A stretch of 64,000 bases of DNA from Saprospiraceae bacterium. Its GTDB lineage: Bacteria > Bacteroidota > Bacteroidia > Chitinophagales > Saprospiraceae. The position numbers were made by a program, and so were the translations under genes. Of the stretch, positions 1 to 8,219 are shown in pieces; positions within the stretch are counted from its first letter, which is position 1, and each line of letters opens with the position of its first letter. Under the pieces are notes generated by a model. The model was not told the DNA's origin and searched no databases. It was given only the letters and a program-made list of their open reading frames with translations. The stretch covers positions 320,439-384,438 of the forward strand of contig JADJJU010000003.1 in assembly GCA_016706365.1 (NCBI GenBank), in the 5' to 3' direction.

Positions 1-165
1 TACATAATATGCAAGTGTAAAATAGTTTTTGAGTCCATCTCCGGATGTAACGAAACTGACTAAACCGGGAGCTTTGTATATTGGCCCATAGAACCAAATA
101 TTTACAACACTTGCAAGTAGCAGTGTAAACAACTCAGCAAACTTGTTCAGTACATTATTTTTCAA
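1..165 (-). CDS. partial hypothetical protein, probably membrane-associated (C-terminus outside window)
   Basis: An open minus-strand frame enters from the left edge and encodes about 55 residues rich in Leu, Phe, Tyr and Val. The start is uncertain: a TTG at 165 overlaps the stop codon of the upstream glycosyltransferase gene, and no ATG lies in frame nearby. The hydrophobic composition and the position directly after a DPM1-like glycosyltransferase suggest a membrane protein of the same glycan pathway, but the family cannot be recognised from this fragment. Confidence 0.4.
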   Translation of the reverse strand, partial: MKNNVLNKFAELFTLLLASVVNIWFYGPIYKAPGLVSFVTSGDGLKNYFTLAYYV

Positions 166-929
166 TTCCAATGCTTTAATACTATCTTGAAAAAATTCAT
201 GAGTTCTGGCAAAATAACTTTTAGACGCATGCTGGATAATTGGATTCCCGGCCTGAGAATTACCGGAACAGGAATTAACTTAAGATCCTTTTTCTTGCTG
301 GCCAAAAATACCATCTCCAAATCAAAAAGATACCTGTTAATGGTTGTTTGTAAGAAAATTTCTTTGCCTTTTTTGTTCAGTCCTTTCAGACCGCATTGAG
401 TGTCTTTGACCGGGAGTCGAAAGATTTTGGAGTTTACAACTGACAACCATTTGGACATCCTTTTTCTGGAATTAGGAATATTTTCATAGTAAGAATCATC
501 TCTTTGGCCTAAAGCAAGGTCTGCTTTATGGAGCTCGAGACTACTTAATATCGCCCACATACTTTCCTCTGTAAATGGTATATCTATGTCCGTCAGCAAG
601 AGATATTGGCCGGAAGACTGCTGAACACCTTGTCTAAGCGCATATCCTTTGCCGTGATTTTGAATATATTGAATCACCACGATTTCATAACCTTGTTTAG
701 ATAGGAGGTCAATTTCAGGAATTACATTTCCATTATTTGATCCATCATTAACTAAAATCACCTTGACTAAATGATTTGTTTTTTCGATGATAGGTTGCAG
801 TCTTTCTATCAAAACAGAACTCCAGCCTTTCGGGGGATTGTACATCGGGATAACAATGTCCAGCTGTTGCCCAATAATATTTTCTGTTATGGATGGATCT
901 GCATTCATTTTTATTGAATTTGTATCCAA
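162..929 (-). CDS. GT2 family glycosyltransferase, polyprenyl-phosphate sugar transferase-like (DPM1 type)
   Basis: This 255-residue GT-A fold enzyme probably transfers a nucleotide-activated sugar to a polyprenyl phosphate at the cytoplasmic face of the inner membrane. The N-terminal LDIVIPMYN strand, the VNDGSNN nucleotide-binding loop, the TDIDIPF segment (the DxD-like metal site, about residue 115) and the DTQCGLKG motif about residue 177 are the signature of the DPM1/DPG synthase group. It lacks the C-terminal membrane segments of GtrB-type enzymes. Its first 19 bases overlap the methyltransferase gene, so the two are probably co-transcribed. The sugar and acceptor cannot be told from sequence. 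Confidence 0.85.
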   Translation of the reverse strand: MDTNSIKMNADPSITENIIGQQLDIVIPMYNPPKGWSSVLIERLQPIIEKTNHLVKVILVNDGSNNGNVIPEIDLLSKQGYEIVVIQYIQNHGKGYALRQGVQQSSGQYLLLTDIDIPFTEESMWAILSSLELHKADLALGQRDDSYYENIPNSRKRMSKWLSVVNSKIFRLPVKDTQCGLKGLNKKGKEIFLQTTINRYLFDLEMVFLASKKKDLKLIPVPVILRPGIQLSSMRLKVILPELMNFFKIVLKHWN

Positions 930-1768
930 AATGAGCCACCATGATGCTCGACTCCTGTCATATTTGGAAGATTCCAGATAGGATTAAGAATCTCAAGCAA
1001 TTCAGGAGTTTTGTAGACAAAGAAATTTGGCATGATAGTTTTATAGCGCTGGGGATTAGCAAGTAAGTACATCGCCAAGCCATACTGCTCGCTATAAAAA
1101 CGATCACACATAAATTGAGGATAATCATAAGGAAGATATATGTCATGTATTTGGACAATGACTCCCGGCTTCAATCTTGGTAATACTTCCAGGAAAAAAA
1201 CCATACTGTCAGAATTCGGCAGAATTCTGTGTGAATTGTCGATAAACAAGATATCATTAGCCTGTAAATCTTGTATATAAGGCAGAAAATCTATTGATTC
1301 AAAAGGTGCCCGGATAATAGTATCCGCAAGCTGATCTATTTCAGCCCGGGGAGCCGGATCAATGGATATCAATTTTGTAGTCAAAGACCCATTCCGAATA
1401 GCTAATTTAGCTACTTTGGTTGAATTCCCTGAACCGACCTCAAGATAAGTAGCAGGTTTATAGACCTGCAACATGGTGTATAGAATAATTATGTCCAGAC
1501 CCGGTAAAAATTTATTATTCCAACCAGGCAGCTGAGCAGATCTTTCATCTTTTGCTTCCTTAATTCCTGCAAAAGTGGCTCGATGTTCCAATGCGCAATT
1601 CAGGATTTCAGCATATTGAGATGAATTGGCCCGAATTATATTGTCCAGCATTGAATGCGCTCCAGTGGCATCCCCAAATCTGGGCTGCAACTTTACAGGA
1701 TAGTCTAATATCAGTTTTTGATATCCCGGATGCAATAATTTTATCTTGTGTATCAACCAATCCATCAT
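911..1768 (-). CDS. class I SAM-dependent methyltransferase (Methyltransf_24-like)
   Basis: A 285-residue protein with a Rossmann methyltransferase core. The glycine-rich SAM loop is YLEVGSGNSTKVAK, followed by the acidic strand end LISIDPAP and a later DILFIDNSH strand. VVQIHDIY-type residues near residue 205 (IVQIHDIYLP) resemble the HD metal site seen in cephalosporin-hydroxylase-like and Methyltransf_24 enzymes that act on small molecules or sugars. It lies first in a minus-strand unit with the glycosyltransferase, so a modified sugar or glycan is a reasonable substrate class, but this is inference. Confidence 0.75.
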   Translation of the reverse strand: MMDWLIHKIKLLHPGYQKLILDYPVKLQPRFGDATGAHSMLDNIIRANSSQYAEILNCALEHRATFAGIKEAKDERSAQLPGWNNKFLPGLDIIILYTMLQVYKPATYLEVGSGNSTKVAKLAIRNGSLTTKLISIDPAPRAEIDQLADTIIRAPFESIDFLPYIQDLQANDILFIDNSHRILPNSDSMVFFLEVLPRLKPGVIVQIHDIYLPYDYPQFMCDRFYSEQYGLAMYLLANPQRYKTIMPNFFVYKTPELLEILNPIWNLPNMTGVEHHGGSFWIQIQ

Positions 1769-2029
1769 GGATATTTCATTTTAATGATCTCTGGACGTCA
1801 AATGACATCCAAATGGATGGCAAAAGTAGTTTTTTTTATGGCTTTAGCTGAATCGCCGGAGTAGAAGCTTACATTTTCAGGCAACGATTTATGCTTAAAA
1901 TACAATGCCTATTTAATTTATATGCCTAATTCATTTAATTAGGTACTCCACGATCTTCATTTATTGCTAATTTGTGCAAACACAATTGAGTTCTTTATTA
2001 AGTTTTTGATCTGATTTTTCTACCCTAAA
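1769..2029. other. divergent intergenic region between the glycan unit and the biosynthetic operon
   Basis: These 261 AT-rich bases separate two divergently transcribed units and must hold the promoter of the 11-kb operon to the right. I see no clear inverted-repeat operator. A TAATTTG stretch at about 1967-1973 is only a poor match to the Bacteroidota TAnnTTTG element, so the promoter is not assigned. Confidence 0.4.
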
Positions 2030-2632
2030 ATGAAAATATTTATCCTTTTTGTATTGATAATAAGTATGATAGGTATCATGTATGCTTATTACACACATCA
2101 GAACCAAAAGAATGTAATTGGAGGCAAAATCTCAAAGGCAAAAACCTTCTGGCTCGGCTACGCGATGTTTCATTATTTCATTTTGCCATGGTGGATCCTA
2201 ATTTATGTCTCCGAAGATGAGATTAGTACGATTATACTTTACAGCATTTTGGGCATTTTTTATTTCAGAATGCTTTTCCAGATGTTATTGATGTTCGTCA
2301 CCCGAAATTGGAGCCCTCCTCTGGGAATGGCCTATAATATCATTGCATCTCTGATAATTACAAGTTTATTGATTTATTTTACTGGGTCAAAAGATTTGCC
2401 AATATATTATCGTATTATAATTGCATACATATCAATTATAATTTTAATATTATTGACTGATACTTATTATGCCAAACGCTTTTACGAGCTTGTAGGACAT
2501 GAAACCAAAGGCGAAAAGGCAATTTGGTTTGCTTCCGATGACGAAAAATTTGCACATATTAATCGTATTACCCAAAGAAATAACGTTATCTTCATTTTAT
2601 TGAGTTTGGTTTTACTTTTACTAATTTTGTAA
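2030..2632 (+). CDS. hypothetical multi-pass membrane protein, first gene of the biosynthetic operon
   Basis: A 200-residue protein with about six hydrophobic segments: one at the very N-terminus, pairs around residues 40-95 and 105-145, and one ending the protein. A soluble loop rich in charged residues (GHETKGEKAIWFASDDEKFAH) sits before the last segment. No catalytic motif is apparent and I do not recognise the family. Its stop is followed after one base by the start of the UnbU/UnbV-like fusion gene, so the two are almost certainly translated together. It may be an accessory subunit of that membrane protein. Confidence 0.7.
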   Translation: MKIFILFVLIISMIGIMYAYYTHQNQKNVIGGKISKAKTFWLGYAMFHYFILPWWILIYVSEDEISTIILYSILGIFYFRMLFQMLLMFVTRNWSPPLGMAYNIIASLIITSLLIYFTGSKDLPIYYRIIIAYISIIILILLTDTYYAKRFYELVGHETKGEKAIWFASDDEKFAHINRITQRNNVIFILLSLVLLLLIL

Positions 2633-2633
2633 T

Positions 2634-5378
2634 ATGCTGTACACTAACCCAAACTTATGGACAGGTACTTTTTCCCCTCCCCCTCTCAATGATATTCGTT
2701 GGAGGGCATTTGGATTGTTGTTCTTATATGTTATTCTTGGAGTTACTCTATTGGGATTTAGTCGTCAACCTTCTCATGTTTTTTTATTGATACTGACAGG
2801 AGCATTGCTGGATATGTTGCTCAGTGGGGTGTTACGTGGAAAAAAAATATTTCCACTGTCCGCCATGATTTCCTGCTGTTCATTGGCTTTGATTCTCAAC
2901 TGGTCATTTGGCATTCACAATCTATGGCTTCCAGTATTTATATGTATTGCTTCCAAGTATATTATTACGCTAAATGGAAGACATTTTTTCAACCCATCCT
3001 TGCTGGCGATTTGCATTTGTCTTCTGATCGGGGAAGAGTATGTCACTTTAGCACCAGCTTATCAATGGTATGGTAGTGCCGAAACTGCCTGGCTCATGGC
3101 ATTTTTTATTGTTACTGGTGCCTTGTTTTTATTTGTTTTTAAAATCAAGCGAACCTGGTTGATTGTTTCTTTTCTCAGCATTTTTTTTCTGCAGACTTTG
3201 TACAGGGCAAATGTGATGGAGCATATCATTCCCTGGGAGACATTGTTCCTCAGTTCTTTGACATCGCCTGCATTTTACCTTTTTACTTTTTATATGATTA
3301 CCGATCCCGCCACCAGTCCATCTGGGCGAAAGGACCAAATTCTGGTTGGTGTTTCTATCGCATTGTTTGATCTGATTTTTCATTTGAAATTCAGTTTATA
3401 CACTTTCTTTTTTGCAGGTCTGACAGTTGCTGCACTGAGATATTTTTATTTTTTGACAAAGCAATTAATACAGGAAAAAGGATTTTCCCTGGCAGCGCTT
3501 TACAGGATCAAAGCTCCTCAGATTGCCATTGTAACCTTACTCTTTATTCCGGTTCTTCTTGCTTTTCAATACAACAAGAAATCAGGGATCATTCCTCAGG
3601 AGGATATGTTCAGTTTGCAGGTAATCTCTCCCGAGCACAGTGGACTAATTGCAGAACCGGGTAATCTGCTTGAGCTGGTGGATCCGCGTATTGCCCATGC
3701 TGCCAAGTGGATTCTATCAGTAGGTGATGCAAGTGCTGTGGCAGATGTGGATTTGGATGGACTACCTGATATTTTTCTGACTCAACCATTAAAAGGAGCT
3801 GCCGGCAGAGCCAAACTTCACCTCAATCGGGGTGGTTTTAAATTTGAAAAAATATCCATCCCGGATCTCGATAGATATGTGGAAGATCCGGTAAAATATG
3901 GAGTGGCAGGATTCGCTTTTTTTCTGGATTATGACAATGATGGGGATAAAGATTTGTTTGTAGGCTTTGGATTTGGTCATTCGCACTTGTTCGAAAACAG
4001 AATGATACCTGATAAGGCAATTTCTTTCCGGGAAGTAGATGTCCCTTTTTTACGGGATCAACATACTATTTGTCTGTCTGCTAATGCTTTTGACTTTAAT
4101 AATGATGGTAAACTGGATATCCTTGTGGCTAACACCTTGCAAACACATTTTCCGGATTATCCAGTAGGGCAGGAGCCTCTTAATATCTTTAAGCTTCCAC
4201 AGCCTGAATATGAAGGAGATCGTCGCATGTTTCGCTTTATGCATGAAAGCTGGCATAATGCAAATAATGGAGGATTGAATTATTTGTTACAGAATATAGG
4301 AGGTCCAGATATATTTTCCGCCCTGAATAGCAAGGAGATAGGACTTGAAGATACCCGTTGGAGCCTGGCCGTCGGAACTTTAGATATCAACAGCGATGGT
4401 TACACGGATATGTACATTGCAAATGATTTTGGCAGAGATGATTGTTATTTAAATGTGGGAGGAAAATATTTTGAGAAACAAGTGGGTGAGTTTTATGGTG
4501 ATTTGGGACTGGATACCTACAAGGGCATGAACACCTCTGTTGGTGATCTGGATCGAAATGGTAAGGAAGATATTTATGTGAGCAATGTGCATCATGCCAT
4601 GCAGGCTGAGGGAAGCTTGCTCTGGATGAATTATACTCCTGACGCTTCAAAAAAGGCAGTTTTCAAAGAGCAGGCATCTGTGTTTAACGCATTGAATACC
4701 AATAGATTTGGCTGGGGTGCAGCATTTGGAGATCTCGATTTGAATGGCTGGATTGACATCGTTCAGGCAAATGGAATGGTGGATGCTTCCTGGGATCCAA
4801 AGTATGAAGAGCCAAGAGATTTCTGGTATTATCAAGCACAGATTGCCCGCACAGGTCCGGAAATTCACAGTTATGTGGACAAATGGGCGGATATCAGAGG
4901 TTGCTATATTTATCCAAATGAACCTGACCGGATTTATCTCAATAATTATGGAGAAGGATTTGTTGATCTTTCTGCTGAATTGAAATTTAACCATCTAAAG
5001 AATACAAGAGGAGTGGCGTTGGCAGATTTTGATAATGATGGAGATCTGGATATTTTAGTAACAGATCAATTCGGAGCACCCTGGTTATATAAAAACAAAA
5101 CATCGAAACACAGTTGGCTGGGTGTTTCTTTAATCGGTGATGGGGTTTCAACCAGTAAGGATGCAGTTGGGACCAAAGTGTGGCTAAGTTATACTTCCAA
5201 TGGTAAAAGAATGGAACAATACAGAGAAATGCGGCTCGTAAATGGATTTAGTGCCATGGGGGATACACGCATGCTTTTTGGTTTGGGTCATGAAAAATTT
5301 GATATAAGTGATGTAAAAAATCAAAATCAAATGGCACAATGGCAAAGAAGAATCCCACTCGATTTCAGATATGAATAA
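2634..5378 (+). CDS. NqrB/RnfD-like (UnbU-type) membrane domain fused to VCBS/FG-GAP repeats and an ASPIC/UnbV domain
   Basis: A 914-residue two-part protein. Residues 1 to about 290 form a polytopic domain with NqrB/RnfD-family hallmarks, including GRHFFNPS near residue 118 and ITDPATSPSG near residue 222 (compare the TDPVTSP motif of RnfD). Another hydrophobic segment near residue 310 leads into an ectodomain, probably periplasmic, with about seven calcium-loop repeats such as DVDLDGLPD, DYDNDGDKD, DFNNDGKLD, DINSDGYTD and DFDNDGDLD. The last 90 residues match the ASPIC/UnbV pattern: an AVGTKVWL strand and a MLFGLGH motif. In enediyne cassettes UnbU and UnbV are separate genes of unknown function; here they appear as one chain. 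The cluster has no polyketide synthase. Confidence 0.8.
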   Translation: MLYTNPNLWTGTFSPPPLNDIRWRAFGLLFLYVILGVTLLGFSRQPSHVFLLILTGALLDMLLSGVLRGKKIFPLSAMISCCSLALILNWSFGIHNLWLPVFICIASKYIITLNGRHFFNPSLLAICICLLIGEEYVTLAPAYQWYGSAETAWLMAFFIVTGALFLFVFKIKRTWLIVSFLSIFFLQTLYRANVMEHIIPWETLFLSSLTSPAFYLFTFYMITDPATSPSGRKDQILVGVSIALFDLIFHLKFSLYTFFFAGLTVAALRYFYFLTKQLIQEKGFSLAALYRIKAPQIAIVTLLFIPVLLAFQYNKKSGIIPQEDMFSLQVISPEHSGLIAEPGNLLELVDPRIAHAAKWILSVGDASAVADVDLDGLPDIFLTQPLKGAAGRAKLHLNRGGFKFEKISIPDLDRYVEDPVKYGVAGFAFFLDYDNDGDKDLFVGFGFGHSHLFENRMIPDKAISFREVDVPFLRDQHTICLSANAFDFNNDGKLDILVANTLQTHFPDYPVGQEPLNIFKLPQPEYEGDRRMFRFMHESWHNANNGGLNYLLQNIGGPDIFSALNSKEIGLEDTRWSLAVGTLDINSDGYTDMYIANDFGRDDCYLNVGGKYFEKQVGEFYGDLGLDTYKGMNTSVGDLDRNGKEDIYVSNVHHAMQAEGSLLWMNYTPDASKKAVFKEQASVFNALNTNRFGWGAAFGDLDLNGWIDIVQANGMVDASWDPKYEEPRDFWYYQAQIARTGPEIHSYVDKWADIRGCYIYPNEPDRIYLNNYGEGFVDLSAELKFNHLKNTRGVALADFDNDGDLDILVTDQFGAPWLYKNKTSKHSWLGVSLIGDGVSTSKDAVGTKVWLSYTSNGKRMEQYREMRLVNGFSAMGDTRMLFGLGHEKFDISDVKNQNQMAQWQRRIPLDFRYE

Positions 5379-5412
5379 ATACATTTTATTTCAACAAAAT
5401 TTAATTAATTAG

Positions 5413-6342
5413 ATGATTACACATAAGAATCAATCCAGTGATATCAGGGCTTTGGGGCTTGTTTTGTGGCAATTGCTGTTTACTGCGACGGCTATTTACT
5501 TATCTTTCAGTGACAATGGAGCAATTTGGTTTTTGGGACAAGTTTTAATGACAATCAACCTCTTTCAGTGGTTTGTTCTGCATCATGATTTTGTCCATGA
5601 TAGTCTTTTCAAGACTAAGATTCTGAATACTGTTTTCGGACATTTGTCATCCATTCCTACTATTATGCCTTATCACAGTTTTAAGCTTTCTCATCATCAG
5701 CATCATATCTGGACCGGTTGGAGGGATAAGGATCCTACCAGCCCCCAAAGTTATCTCAAGCATCCTCCGAAATGGGTTATTAAAGTAGTTAATTTTTGCT
5801 GGAAGTTTTGGATTCCTTTGATGGCGCCATTGTTCGTATTACAAAATTTCTGGGGCATAAGCAGATTGTTTCGCAGCTTTCCGAAGTTTACTGATAAAAG
5901 AAATGTGGTATTCAGTATGCTGATTATTTTGGCAGTTTACGGTTCACTTTTCATATGGTTGCCCGGGATCATGCTCAAAGTTTGGCTTATGGCGTTTATT
6001 ATGTTTTTATTGATCTCAGATTTGGTATTGATGAGTCAGCATACGCACATTGATAGCCATTTGGCAAATGAAAATGATGTAAAAGCATTCCGGTTTTCTG
6101 AACAAACTAAATATACCCGCACTATTATTTATCCAAAATTTGTTTCACGGTTCATATTTTATCATTTTGATAAACATGCAGTCCATCATCAGTATCCGGG
6201 AGTGCCCACTTACTATCTGGGGAATTTTCCTGTTCCTGAAGATCTAAACATAGGGTGGTGGGAATGGCTCAAAAGGGCAAAAAGTCTTTCAGCATACGAC
6301 CTGATTTATTCTTCACCTAGGGAAAGTGGTGTAGAATTATGA
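5413..6342 (+). CDS. membrane fatty acid desaturase-like di-iron enzyme 1
   Basis: A 309-residue integral membrane oxidase or desaturase. The three histidine boxes are HHDFVHD (His57-58, His62), SHHQHH (His94-98) and KHAVHH (His255, His258-259). Four hydrophobic stretches separate them, as in acyl-lipid desaturases, acetylenases and carotenoid ketolases. It has no fused cytochrome b5 or ferredoxin, so electrons must come from elsewhere. Its end overlaps the next desaturase by ATGA (6339-6342), which indicates translational coupling. The substrate is not predictable; the neighbouring acyl-activating and acyltransferase genes favour an acyl chain. Confidence 0.85.
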   Translation: MITHKNQSSDIRALGLVLWQLLFTATAIYLSFSDNGAIWFLGQVLMTINLFQWFVLHHDFVHDSLFKTKILNTVFGHLSSIPTIMPYHSFKLSHHQHHIWTGWRDKDPTSPQSYLKHPPKWVIKVVNFCWKFWIPLMAPLFVLQNFWGISRLFRSFPKFTDKRNVVFSMLIILAVYGSLFIWLPGIMLKVWLMAFIMFLLISDLVLMSQHTHIDSHLANENDVKAFRFSEQTKYTRTIIYPKFVSRFIFYHFDKHAVHHQYPGVPTYYLGNFPVPEDLNIGWWEWLKRAKSLSAYDLIYSSPRESGVEL

Positions 6343-7220
6343 CAGTTTTAAACTCCCACCAGAACATTTTAAGAAATAATAAAGATATCAGGACTTTGAT
6401 ATTTGTTTTGATAATTGGGTTGGCAAGGGTATTGTTTTGGTGGTATTCTGTTTCACTTTATTGGCTGGTTCTTCCAATCTCAGTCACAATGGTTTTTATT
6501 TTATTTTGCATTAAACATAATCATATTCATGTCCCGATTTTTAATTCTGTCTTGCTCAACAGAGGATTTGATTATGTCATTGATATTTTGACGGGTAATA
6601 CCGTGCACGATGCATATATCATTCACATTGCCAACCACCATAAAGAAACTAATAAACACAGAGACTGGGGTAATACCGAAAGATTCACCAATAATAAAGG
6701 GGCTTTGTCCATTGTGAGATATGCATTAACCACTCCATATGAATTTTTAAAAGGCAAACTAGAATGGATGAAGGATCCTGAAAACAAACAGCTGGGCAGG
6801 AAAAACTTCAGGGCGAATCTGATACTCTGGACCATTTATATTCTCGCAGCCATCATTGATTTTAAAGCAGCTCTGTTGTTTATCATCTTACCCAATTTAT
6901 TGGCTCAGTTCATTTTGGTAAGTTTCAATTATTTTCAACACAATGGCTGTAATCCATCCAACCGGTATAATCATTCACGCAACTTCACAGGCACTGTCAT
7001 TAATTATTTGACGTTCAACAATGGATATCATATTGCACATCATCACTACCCATCTGCACATTGGAGCCAATTTGGAGAGATACATTTGAAGCTACTTCCC
7101 AATATTGATCCGGGGCTTAATGAACCCCATTTTTTGAAATATTTATTCAGAATTCTTTTTGAACGCAACACTAAAATTGATGTACAGCAAAGGGCTGATC
7201 AGCAATATGTTATTAAATAA
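6339..7220 (+). CDS. membrane fatty acid desaturase-like di-iron enzyme 2
   Basis: A 293-residue membrane enzyme clearly different from its neighbour. Its histidine boxes are KHNHIH (His60-64), HIANHHKETNKH (His96-107) and YHIAHHHYP (His231-236). The spacing is that of the FA_desaturase superfamily, and the HNHxH first box resembles the divergent desaturase/hydroxylase branch. It is coupled to desaturase 1 through an ATGA overlap and lies six bases before the Rieske oxygenase. Two consecutive but dissimilar desaturases suggest two successive modifications of one chain; this is inference. Confidence 0.82.
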   Translation: MTVLNSHQNILRNNKDIRTLIFVLIIGLARVLFWWYSVSLYWLVLPISVTMVFILFCIKHNHIHVPIFNSVLLNRGFDYVIDILTGNTVHDAYIIHIANHHKETNKHRDWGNTERFTNNKGALSIVRYALTTPYEFLKGKLEWMKDPENKQLGRKNFRANLILWTIYILAAIIDFKAALLFIILPNLLAQFILVSFNYFQHNGCNPSNRYNHSRNFTGTVINYLTFNNGYHIAHHHYPSAHWSQFGEIHLKLLPNIDPGLNEPHFLKYLFRILFERNTKIDVQQRADQQYVIK

Positions 7221-7226
7221 TTTCAC

Positions 7227-8219
7227 ATGACAGGAATGTATGAATCTTCCGGGCTTTTGGTGAATCACTGGTATGCTGCCGGTCAGTCAAAGCAATTCAG
7301 GAAGAATATACCTGTTTCGGTCACAATTTTCGAAATTCCAATTGTATTGTGGAGACAGGAAAATGGAATACTTACTGCTTTGCTGGATCGCTGCAATCAC
7401 AGAAATGCTCCGCTCAGTAAGGGAAGGATTCTCAATGACTGTATCGTTTGTCCTTACCATGGTTGGACTTATGATCCATCCGGACAATGTGTGGAAATTC
7501 CTTCTGAAGGACCTCATGCAGAGAGAATTCCAAATAAAAAGGTGGAATCCTTCCCTGTAAAAGAAGCTTATGACCTTGTCTGGATATGGATGGGGAGAGA
7601 TAAAATGCCTGATAATGAACCATTTGAAATGCCCATCATGAAGGAACATGGCTGGCATTACTACTATATGGAAACCCGGTTTGAAAACAATGTAACCGAT
7701 CTGGTTGAAAATTTCATGGATGTTCCACACACTGTATTTGTGACGGATAGTGTGCTGGTTTCATATGATCAGCCCAATGATTCTATAGGCTTATCAGGTT
7801 GGCTGGTCAATCCAAAAAATCTCCCAATGAAGCATACTGACAATTTCTATATGCCCAATAATACCAGAGTGGATTATATTTTTGGAGAAAATGAAAGAGG
7901 CTTTATCATCACAAGTACCTGCACCCCGGTCCGACCATTTGAGACTATCGTTTACACTTTGATTTCCTACAAGTTCGGCTGGATGACCCCAATTGCCAAA
8001 CTCGGTTTGAACGCTTATACCCGCAAGGTTATTAATCAGGATGTGTGGATCATGGATATTCATGGCAAGAATATTCAAAAATTTGGAAATACGGATTACC
8101 GTTCCACACAATGTGATTATATGCATTTATATATTGAATCCCTGAGAAATTGGGCTGAATCACCTGCTGATAAACCTGCTCCGGCTCCGATAGTCAGGGA
8201 CATAGAATTTTGGGTATGA
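7227..8219 (+). CDS. Rieske non-heme iron oxygenase
   Basis: A 330-residue oxygenase alpha-subunit-like protein. The N-terminal Rieske [2Fe-2S] site is complete: Cys56 and His58 in RCNHRNAP, Cys75 and His78 in CPYHGWTYD. The catalytic part has NNVTDLVENFMDVPHTVF with Asp165 and His168, where the mononuclear iron site is expected, and a C-terminal acidic ligand candidate in QDVWIMD (Asp272 or Asp277). The second histidine of the usual HxxxxH pair is Thr173 here. The protein resembles PaO/vanillate-demethylase-type single-component oxygenases; no reductase gene is nearby. The stop overlaps the radical SAM start. Confidence 0.85.
   Translation: MTGMYESSGLLVNHWYAAGQSKQFRKNIPVSVTIFEIPIVLWRQENGILTALLDRCNHRNAPLSKGRILNDCIVCPYHGWTYDPSGQCVEIPSEGPHAERIPNKKVESFPVKEAYDLVWIWMGRDKMPDNEPFEMPIMKEHGWHYYYMETRFENNVTDLVENFMDVPHTVFVTDSVLVSYDQPNDSIGLSGWLVNPKNLPMKHTDNFYMPNNTRVDYIFGENERGFIITSTCTPVRPFETIVYTLISYKFGWMTPIAKLGLNAYTRKVINQDVWIMDIHGKNIQKFGNTDYRSTQCDYMHLYIESLRNWAESPADKPAPAPIVRDIEFWV

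Noticed and set aside
2634..5378. True enediyne biosynthetic cluster
   Set aside because: The UnbU/UnbV-like domains are present, but there is no enediyne polyketide synthase, thioesterase or UnbL-like gene in the window.
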